Assembly: GCA_023441125.1 (NCBI GenBank)
Contig: JAEZQV010000239.1
Location: 1 to 13,662 of the forward strand
Direction: 5' to 3'
DNA: 13,662 nucleotides
DNA from: Bacillota bacterium
GTDB lineage: Bacteria > Bacillota_C > Negativicutes > Sporomusales > Sporomusaceae
The translations under genes were made by a program, and so were the position numbers. The notes under the pieces are model-generated. The model searched no databases, was not told where the DNA came from, and was given only the letters and a program-made list of their open reading frames with translations. Below, in pieces: positions 8,681 to 13,662 of this stretch (the stretch's first letter is position 1; the number at the start of each line of letters is the position of its first letter).

Positions 8681-9799
8681 TTAGCCTTGTGCTGCAGCAA
8701 CCAACGCTTCGACATTTTCCGGCTTCGCATTGCAGGGTACGGTACAGCCTGAGGAAAGAATGAAGCCGGCAGGACCAATTTCTTCAATTAATTTGCGGGC
8801 ATACTTGTATACTGCCTCCGGGCTTCCCACCGTGAGCAGCGCCGGCGATACATCGCCGGTAATGCACATCCGGTCGCCGAGTACTGCTTTGATCCGGTAG
8901 ATATTGGTTGAGCTATCGGGATCGAATATACAGCTGCCTTTAGGAAAATCAGTAAAATAATCAAGAAAATCATCCCAGCGGGCATCCATATGGAATAATA
9001 CCTTGACGCCTTCAGCAATAGCTATGTCGGTAAATTTCTTGAACAATGGCCAGCCAAATTTTTCAAACATCCTGCGCGACAGGAAATCACAATTAGCCCG
9101 GACGCAAGGAACTACGACCGTGCAAAACGGTTTTCTCGCCCGCAGGAATTTTATCTCGTCCTCAACCATTTCCTCTACCATAACCTCTAATACGGCTTTA
9201 ACCTTGTCCGGTCTTTTATACAAATCGCGGTTAAACCTGGCCAGCCCGCGGCCGGAACAAAGCGCATCATACGGTATGCCGCCGCCAATGCCGTCAAGAA
9301 GGTTAACCAGGCCGATCGATTTGAATTTTTCGTCCTGCCGCTTGTTGAATTCCATATCCGGCGTTATTTGTTCAGGGGTATAACCTAACCGGGAAAGCAA
9401 AAAATCTGCTAAAAATTTACGCCAGCCAATTTTTAAAATGGTATCGTAATCTTCTTCGGTCATCAAGCCGACCTCATCGATTTGCCAAAAGGCATCGTCC
9501 GGCAGTTCCCGGCCGGGAATCCTGGTTTTGGACAACCACATCGCCCCGGTTGCAGCCGCGCTCCCCAGTACCGGCGGCCCGCCGGCGTCAACAGCGGCCA
9601 GCTTCCGGTAGCCGTTAATGACCATATCGTCAGCCCAATCCGGCCGGGTTATAAAGTCAACCATTTTTGCCTGCGGGTTACCATATTTCAAAAAGAAGGT
9701 TCCCGACAACAATATTGGCGTTCGGTCAGGTTTTTCTAATGCAATGGCTGTCTGTAACCTCGCCATTCGTTCCGCAAATAGAGTTTGCGCCGCTTCCAC
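8681..9799 (-). CDS. URO-D-fold methyltransferase-like protein, subtype B
   Basis: 372 residues if translation begins at GTG 9797-9799 (GAGG 7 nt upstream), giving MEAAQTLFAERMARLQTAIALEKPDRTP, which lines up with the paralogues. An ATG at 9842-9844 would add a basic 15-residue leader (with SKKKRG), but it has no clear binding site and lies 2 bp after the previous stop; that start could still work by translational coupling. Seen: SKTRIPGRELPDDAFWQIDE near 90-109, LCSGRGLARFNRDLYKRPDKV near 180-200, VRANCDFLS at 233-241, FHMDARW at 269-275 and SGCTVPCNAKPENV at 350-363. Putative metal site: H270, D272, C352. C237 is the extra cysteine shared with the other subtype B protein; C356 is a further one. 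A methyltransferase-like role is inferred from family membership; the substrate is unknown. Confidence 0.85.
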   Translation of the reverse strand: MEAAQTLFAERMARLQTAIALEKPDRTPILLSGTFFLKYGNPQAKMVDFITRPDWADDMVINGYRKLAAVDAGGPPVLGSAAATGAMWLSKTRIPGRELPDDAFWQIDEVGLMTEEDYDTILKIGWRKFLADFLLSRLGYTPEQITPDMEFNKRQDEKFKSIGLVNLLDGIGGGIPYDALCSGRGLARFNRDLYKRPDKVKAVLEVMVEEMVEDEIKFLRARKPFCTVVVPCVRANCDFLSRRMFEKFGWPLFKKFTDIAIAEGVKVLFHMDARWDDFLDYFTDFPKGSCIFDPDSSTNIYRIKAVLGDRMCITGDVSPALLTVGSPEAVYKYARKLIEEIGPAGFILSSGCTVPCNAKPENVEALVAAAQG

Positions 9800-9846
9800 C
9801 GCCACACCTCGTTTCTTCTTACTTGCAACTGCCGTCGCTGGCATGA

Positions 9847-10959
9847 TTATGCGCCGGAAGCCGCGGCAACCATGGCTTTGACATTTTCCGTCTTGGCGTT
9901 AAAAGGCACAAAGCAAGCCTCAGCTAAAATGTAACCGGTTGGACCGATTTCGTTAATCAGCTTGCGGCTGTAGTTATATACCTCCTCCGGCGTGCCCAGC
10001 GTCAGCAAGGCCGGCGGCACGTCGCCCATTATGCAGGCATGGCCGTCCAGCGCTGCTTTGAGTTGATAGATATCAGTTGCGTTGTCGCTGTGAAAAATAA
10101 ACTTCTTGGCCGGCAGTCCGCGAAAGACTGCTAAATCCCGGTTCCAATCGCCATCCATATGCAAATAGGCAACAGAACCATTTGCCGCGATAAACTCCAC
10201 GGCCTGCTTTAAATACGGCCAGACAAAACGCTGCCAGAGTTTGGGTGAGAAGAGGGAAGTAGCGCTGCGCGGCGCGCCGACCATCACCGTTAACGGCTTA
10301 TCGGCAAAGCAAGGCTTGGCCATGGCCAGCAGGTCCGGCATGGCGGCGTCCATGGCCGCTTGCACTTTGTCCGGGCGCTTGAATAAATCTTTCATAAAAT
10401 TACTCATGCCCCGGCCACAGCTAAACAAATCCAGCGGCAGGCTAAGTGCGCCCCCGGACAGCGGCACAACACCGGCATTTCTAAAATTGGCATCATATTG
10501 GGCCAGATTCGCTTTGCCCACTGCTGCTAAATCGACCAGCGTCTCGGGAATTCTGGTTTGGAGAAAATGGCTATTGAACGCATTCCAGCCCTTGTTGATG
10601 ATCATATCGTAGTCTTCGACCGTCATCAGGTCCACTTCTTCCACTTGCCAGAGGTCATTTACCCCCAATTCCCGGCCAGGCAGTTTTTGCTTAGAGAGGA
10701 AGGCCGGTCCGCTGGCAATGGCCAAAGCAGTCGTTTGCATTGAGCAATCGGCGTTTTCCCCCAGGTCCAGCATGCAGTTCAGCATCATTTCGCTGGCTTT
10801 GTCCATATCACTTAAATATTCGGCTAAGGTAAAGCCCATATGTCTTGCGGCAAAGGAATCAACGCCCAGCACTACCGGCGCCCGGTCGGTCTTTTCCAAC
10901 GCAATCGTCTTTTTAATCCGGTCAATACGTTCCTGAAACAGTTCCAAGCCAGTTTTCAT
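9847..10959 (-). CDS. URO-D-fold methyltransferase-like protein, divergent subtype
   Basis: 370 residues from ATG 10957-10959, with AAAGGGTGG 5 nt upstream. An in-frame GTG at 10966-10968 is part of that binding site and is rejected. Seen: KTDRAPVVLGVDSFAARHMG near 23-42, KLPGRELGVNDLWQVEE near 92-108, CGRGMSNFMKDLFKRPDKV at 181-199, RSATSLFSPKLWQRFVWPYL near 231-250, LHMDGDWNRDL at 266-276 and EACFVPFNAKTENV at 347-360. The putative ligands are H267, D269 and C349. It mixes subtype A traits (SPKLWQRFVW, DGxWxRDL) with subtype B ones (CGRG, HMD), so it may be an older branch. It is the first enzyme gene after MFS-3 (72 bp gap) and therefore probably the first enzyme made from the operon promoter. 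Function inferred as for its paralogues. Confidence 0.87.
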   Translation of the reverse strand: MKTGLELFQERIDRIKKTIALEKTDRAPVVLGVDSFAARHMGFTLAEYLSDMDKASEMMLNCMLDLGENADCSMQTTALAIASGPAFLSKQKLPGRELGVNDLWQVEEVDLMTVEDYDMIINKGWNAFNSHFLQTRIPETLVDLAAVGKANLAQYDANFRNAGVVPLSGGALSLPLDLFSCGRGMSNFMKDLFKRPDKVQAAMDAAMPDLLAMAKPCFADKPLTVMVGAPRSATSLFSPKLWQRFVWPYLKQAVEFIAANGSVAYLHMDGDWNRDLAVFRGLPAKKFIFHSDNATDIYQLKAALDGHACIMGDVPPALLTLGTPEEVYNYSRKLINEIGPTGYILAEACFVPFNAKTENVKAMVAAASGA

Positions 10960-11031
10960 AATATCCACCCTTTCGGTTACCCCTTTGCAAAGTTTCGCAA
11001 ACTCCGTCGATTTAATTGCGCTGTGGCTGCC

Positions 11032-12231
11032 TTACGCGTCCAAGGTCTTACTACTATTTACCCGGTTGTCAAATTGATTTTGCGTTACTACTATAAAACC
11101 AATGGCAATAACAACAATAAGCAAAAGCTGGCCGGCAATTACCGAAAATGCCGTCCTGGTTACGCCATTCACCAAGGATTCAATTGCCTGGACATAATAC
11201 GCCGCGAGAAATTGCCCGATATACATTGCCGTACTTACGAACGACACCGCGGTGGTTTGCGCGTTTTTTGGAACCACCATGGTGATTGTTGTCATCAGGT
11301 AGGGCAGCACCGTTGCCAGCGAAATTCCCATGAACAGCGAGGCAACAATAATCATGGCAAAACTCTGGGCAATACTTAGGCAAAAGAAACAGACGCCGGT
11401 TGCGGCAAAGCCTACCACCACCGTATATCTTTTCAAGATTTTAAAGATTTGTCCGAACACTAAGCAAAGCAGCAACGCGGTAAATGATACTACAGAAGAA
11501 GCTATGCCGGCATTAGCCGAATTCCCCAGATTTGTTTCCATAATAAAAATAGCCGTTTTGACAATGTACACCATGCTGATTACCATATAGACCAATGTCG
11601 CCAAAACATAAACCCACGCCAACCAGTTCAAACCGTCATTTTTGTCGTCCTTTTTCATGGTGATGTCTTGTTTTTCCGGGGGTACATGGGGTAATATCAT
11701 GATTTGAGCAATCAACAAACCGATATAGATGAGATAAATATAAAAAGCGTAATGCCAGTCCATTACCGCCAGATAACCGGTAACGGTAGCAAAAACCACG
11801 CCGAAAATGCTTCCCGTCGCATTTCCCCAGCCAATCAGCTTGGGTACTTCCTGATCTTGATAAAGCTGCGCAATCAACGCTGGAACCAAGGGAAAAATCA
11901 AGCCGGTGCCCACGCCGCCAATCGTCCGCATTAGTAAAATGAAATCAATATTATCATGCAGGCCACCGCCGAACCCGCCAATGATATAAAGAATAGAACC
12001 AAAAATCAGAACTGTTTTCTTACTGACATATTTGCTGATATATCCGGACAAAAGTATTGCCGGAATCATAACCAGTGACGGCAAAGAAATCAGCATAGGA
12101 ATTTTCGTTCCCGCAGTTGGAAATGCTTGTGCTAAATTCCCCATGATCGGCATAATTAGCGTGGTGGCCATCATGGTATAGGTGTAGCTAAACAATAGCA
12201 CTGCCTTCAAAGCCAAATCCCTATTTTGCAT
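11032..12231 (-). CDS. Major facilitator superfamily transporter (MFS-3), first gene of the leftward operon
   Basis: 399 residues from ATG 12229-12231, with GAGAGG 8 nt upstream; an in-frame GTG three codons earlier overlaps the binding site. It is a hydrophobic 12-helix inner-membrane protein with the same layout as MFS-1 and MFS-2 (LPSLVMIPAILLSGYISKYVSKKT at about 50-73, then IGGFGGGLHDN), but it is clearly more diverged. The loop 2-3 signature has SKYVSKKT in place of ADYxSKKT, so the acidic residue usually found there is missing. The middle loop is rich in charges (KKDDKND). It is the promoter-proximal gene, opposite the LysR-type gene. Uptake of the inducing substrate would be a natural role for this position, but that is inference. 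Confidence 0.9.
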   Translation of the reverse strand: MQNRDLALKAVLLFSYTYTMMATTLIMPIMGNLAQAFPTAGTKIPMLISLPSLVMIPAILLSGYISKYVSKKTVLIFGSILYIIGGFGGGLHDNIDFILLMRTIGGVGTGLIFPLVPALIAQLYQDQEVPKLIGWGNATGSIFGVVFATVTGYLAVMDWHYAFYIYLIYIGLLIAQIMILPHVPPEKQDITMKKDDKNDGLNWLAWVYVLATLVYMVISMVYIVKTAIFIMETNLGNSANAGIASSVVSFTALLLCLVFGQIFKILKRYTVVVGFAATGVCFFCLSIAQSFAMIIVASLFMGISLATVLPYLMTTITMVVPKNAQTTAVSFVSTAMYIGQFLAAYYVQAIESLVNGVTRTAFSVIAGQLLLIVVIAIGFIVVTQNQFDNRVNSSKTLDA

Positions 12232-12323
12232 GGATAACACCTCTCTTTTTATTGTTGGTCATTGACAATACTGACAACGTCTTATTCCCCCCTAACATGC
12301 GTCTTTACCAAAATTACAAGTTT

Positions 12324-12352
12324 ATTCTACTTAAAAGCAAAAAGATTGTGAA
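12324..12352 (-). promoter_or_regulatory. Sigma-A-type promoter of the leftward operon
   Basis: Reading the leftward strand, TTCACA (12347-12352) and TAGAAT (12324-12329) are each one base from the sigma-A consensus and are 17 bp apart. Transcription would begin near 12317 and leave a leader of about 86 nt before MFS-3. The position, at the head of the gene row and within the divergent region, fits. Actual use is not shown. Confidence 0.6.
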
Positions 12353-12393
12353 ATATCGAAATAGACAGGTATATTCCAAAAATTCATAACATG

Positions 12394-12427
12394 TATAATG
12401 GATTTTGTGCGAATTTTGAAGTATAAT
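12394..12427 (+). promoter_or_regulatory. Candidate -10 elements for the LysR-type gene
   Basis: There are two exact TATAAT hexamers on the rightward strand, at 12394-12399 and 12422-12427, 28 bp apart and each followed by G. Neither has a good -35 hexamer at 16-18 bp, as often seen for weak or activator-dependent promoters. Either would give a LysR mRNA whose leader contains the long hairpin at 12457-12499. Confidence 0.4.
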
Positions 12428-12456
12428 GACGTATATTGTCTAAGATCACAAAAAAT

Positions 12457-12499
12457 GCTCAGGGCACAAAACGGCTTGCAGCCGTTTTGTGCCCTGAGC
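12457..12499 (-). terminator. Perfect 20-bp inverted repeat; intrinsic-terminator shape on the leftward strand
   Basis: The arms 12457-12476 and 12480-12499 are exact reverse complements with a 3-nt loop. On the leftward strand the stem is followed at once by ATTTTTTG, the standard shape of a rho-independent terminator. It could stop antisense transcription arriving from the right through the LysR gene, so that it does not reach the operon promoter. On the rightward strand there is no T-run; there it forms a hairpin in the LysR leader ending about 5 nt before the AGAGG ribosome binding site, so it may also affect translation. Both roles are inference. Confidence 0.6.
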
Positions 12500-12517
12500 G
12501 ATGCGAGAGGAATGGAT

Positions 12518-13411
12518 ATGGCCATGAATAATGATATTCGTTATTTGCATTCATTCATTGCTGTAGCTGAGTATTTGAATTTTACCAAAGCAGCCGAACA
12601 TCTCCACCTTAGTCAGTCAGCACTAAGCAAGCACATTATGGAATTAGAAGAACAGTTAGGTGTACAATTATTTATTCGCAACCACTCAATGGTGCGGCTA
12701 ACACGGGCAGGTTTTACCCTATTTAAAGAGGCCAAAAATCTTTTGGACAAAATTGACGAAGTGCTGGAAGCAACCCGCCAATCCCAACATGATGTTTCCG
12801 GCAAGCTAAAAATTGGCTGTCCTAGCTCTTCCCACACGTTCTTGCCTAAAATCTTCAGACGGTTTCGTACGCTTTATCCCCACATCACCCTTGAACTGCG
12901 GGTGCTCCAGACGCCAATCAGCAATAACCAACTGTATTTAGAAGAATTAGACATTAATTTCAATTCCTATATTGGACATACGGGGAAACTAAATTCCCCC
13001 TTTAAGCAAAAGGAAATACGCAGATCACGGCTATGTTTCTTATTGCCCATCGATCACGCTTGCGCCAATAAATATTCCCTTGATCTGCATGAACTCAAAC
13101 AAGAACGCTTCATTCTGTTTGATCAACCGGGCTTTGAATTTAGCACCTGGTTTGTTAATAAGTGTAGCGAACAAGGCTTTACCCCCAATATTGCCCATAT
13201 TTGTCCGGAAGTAGATAGTATTTTTTTACATGTGGCATCAGGATTGGGAATTTCATTTTTTGTTTTGGATGCAGAATATTGTAAAATGCTGCAAAGTCAA
13301 ATTTCTGTCGTTGCAATGAGAGGCGACGATGCCTACGGCATGGCTTATGCTGTTTGGAATACTAAAAATAAAAACCCGGCTATAGCACTTTTTTTAAATT
13401 CCATTAACTGA
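12518..13411 (+). CDS. LysR-type transcriptional regulator
   Basis: 297 residues from ATG 12518-12520, with AGAGG 7 nt upstream. The frame is open further upstream, but that part runs through the 20-bp inverted repeat and is not regulator-like. Seen: a winged helix-turn-helix at about residues 5-65 (IRYLHSFIAVAEYLNFTKAAEHLHLSQSALSKHIMELEEQLG, interrupted only by the usual family variation, then LFIRNHSMVRLTRAG), a linker helix to about 88, then the periplasmic-binding-protein-like effector domain beginning KLKIGCPSSSHTFLPKIF. The length is normal for the family. Family knowledge: these proteins bind DNA as tetramers and respond to a small co-inducer, often a substrate of the divergent operon. 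It probably controls the leftward operon and itself. The co-inducer cannot be told from sequence. Confidence 0.93.
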   Translation: MAMNNDIRYLHSFIAVAEYLNFTKAAEHLHLSQSALSKHIMELEEQLGVQLFIRNHSMVRLTRAGFTLFKEAKNLLDKIDEVLEATRQSQHDVSGKLKIGCPSSSHTFLPKIFRRFRTLYPHITLELRVLQTPISNNQLYLEELDINFNSYIGHTGKLNSPFKQKEIRRSRLCFLLPIDHACANKYSLDLHELKQERFILFDQPGFEFSTWFVNKCSEQGFTPNIAHICPEVDSIFLHVASGLGISFFVLDAEYCKMLQSQISVVAMRGDDAYGMAYAVWNTKNKNPAIALFLNSIN

Positions 13412-13563
13412 CTATGAACTGCCTGCGCCAGCTGCCGCCGTTATCTGGCGGATTTTCCGGGTTAGGGAATTGCTGCCGCAAGCCTTCATGCGACGAACGC
13501 AAAGAAGCTCCCCCGCGGGAATAGAACCCGTTGCGGAGCTTCTTTTACATGCGAAACCACAGC
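13412..13563. other. Convergent gap between the LysR-type and RND genes
   Basis: A 152-bp gap between two genes that point at each other. A first small stem (CGCCAG at 13426-13431 with CTGGCG at 13445-13450, followed by GATTTT) lies soon after the LysR stop and may add to termination. The main terminator lies further on. I see no gene here. Confidence 0.6.
13501..13546 (+). terminator. Intrinsic terminator shared by convergent genes
   Basis: An 11-bp perfect stem (13501-13511 with 13535-13545) has a further inner CGGG/CCCG pairing around AATAGAA. The 3' arm ends in CTTCTTTT on the rightward strand, serving the LysR-type gene. On the leftward strand the arm ends in CTTCTTTG, so it can probably also stop the RND transcript, less efficiently. 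Confidence 0.75.
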
Positions 13564-13662
13564 TTACGCTGCCGTGCAGGCCTTCTTTTTCTTCCACTGC
13601 AGTTTGGCCACCGTCCATTCCACGACAACAAACAGGACAGGGATGATAAATATGCCCAGCCC
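13564..13662 (-). CDS. RND-family efflux transporter, C-terminal end only
   Basis: Only the last 32 codons and the stop (13564-13566) lie in the window; the gene enters from the right edge. The visible peptide has a hydrophobic final helix (GLGIFIIPVLFVVVEW) and then a basic tail (KLQWKKKKACTAA). The G-x-F-x-x-P-V-L/F-x-V-x-x-E pattern is that of the last transmembrane helix of AcrB/HAE1-type RND pumps, which export drugs or other hydrophobic compounds across both membranes of diderm cells. It runs toward the LysR-type gene and is separated from it by a terminator, so it is probably not part of this operon. The call rests on a short segment. Confidence 0.7.
   Translation of the reverse strand, partial: GLGIFIIPVLFVVVEWTVAKLQWKKKKACTAA

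Larger units (their letters stand above)
12232..12517. promoter_or_regulatory. Divergent control region between MFS-3 and the LysR-type gene
   Basis: This 286-bp AT-rich region holds no gene. It carries the leftward operon promoter, two possible rightward TATAAT elements, a perfect 20-bp inverted repeat and, in the MFS-3 leader, two TTGTCA copies 9 nt apart on the leftward strand followed by a small dyad (GTCATTGAC at 12258-12266). A regulator transcribed away from the operon it controls, with shared upstream DNA, is the usual LysR-type arrangement, so the operators should lie here. A weak AATAT/ATATT dyad at 12352-12375 abuts the leftward -35. I cannot pick out a certain operator by eye. Confidence 0.7.

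Noticed and set aside
1..10959. URO-D-like genes as heme-pathway hemE copies
   Set aside because: The HemE N-terminal Arg-rich signature is missing in all six, and no other heme genes are present.
13412..13618. Leftward open frame of 68 codons
   Set aside because: It runs through the terminator hairpin and overlaps the RND C-terminus in another frame; the RND frame gives a recognisable membrane helix.
1..13662. CRISPR arrays, tRNA or rRNA genes, insertion sequences
   Set aside because: I saw no regularly spaced repeats, no tRNA-like cloverleaf and no transposase-like reading frame.

Overview
The window looks like chromosomal DNA of a Gram-negative-walled Firmicute (class Negativicutes, Sporomusa/Pelosinus-like). 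The main evidence is a secreted protein that joins one N-terminal S-layer-homology (SLH) domain to a coiled coil and a beta-barrel, the OmpM-type outer-membrane porin architecture typical of that class. The edge of an RND efflux gene fits an organism with two membranes. The exact genus is inference.

Layout. From about 12.2 kb down to the left edge, everything runs leftward as one apparent operon. In transcription order: MFS transporter (MFS-3), three URO-D-fold methyltransferase-like genes, a frameshifted MFS transporter (MFS-2), the SLH porin, two more URO-D-like genes, MFS-1, and a sixth URO-D-like gene cut by the window edge. Gaps are mostly 2-90 bp, each with a ribosome binding site. A good sigma-A-type promoter sits at 12324-12352. 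Divergently, a LysR-type regulator starts at 12518, behind an AT-rich control region and a perfect 20-bp inverted repeat. It ends at 13411, followed by a shared terminator region. The last 32 codons of an RND efflux gene run leftward from the right edge.

Biology. All six URO-D-like proteins lack the HemE arginine-rich N-terminal signature, so they are not heme enzymes. They resemble the MtaA/MtbA-type methyltransferase branch. All carry His-x-Asp...Cys where MtaA/MtbA proteins have the zinc motif His-x-Cys...Cys. They fall into two subtypes: A (LHIDGNWERDL type, genes at 1, 3544 and 7552) and B (FHMDAxW with an extra NCDFLS cysteine, genes at 2371 and 8681). The gene at 9847 is intermediate but closer to A. 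The window holds no corrinoid protein, no substrate-specific methyltransferase I and no corrinoid activator.

Working model (inference): the porin admits a small, probably methylated or otherwise modified substrate across the outer membrane, the MFS proteins carry substrate or product across the inner membrane, the URO-D-like proteins process it, and the LysR protein controls the set. The substrate cannot be told from sequence. The repeated use of the same two gene types (URO-D-like and MFS) suggests growth by duplication.
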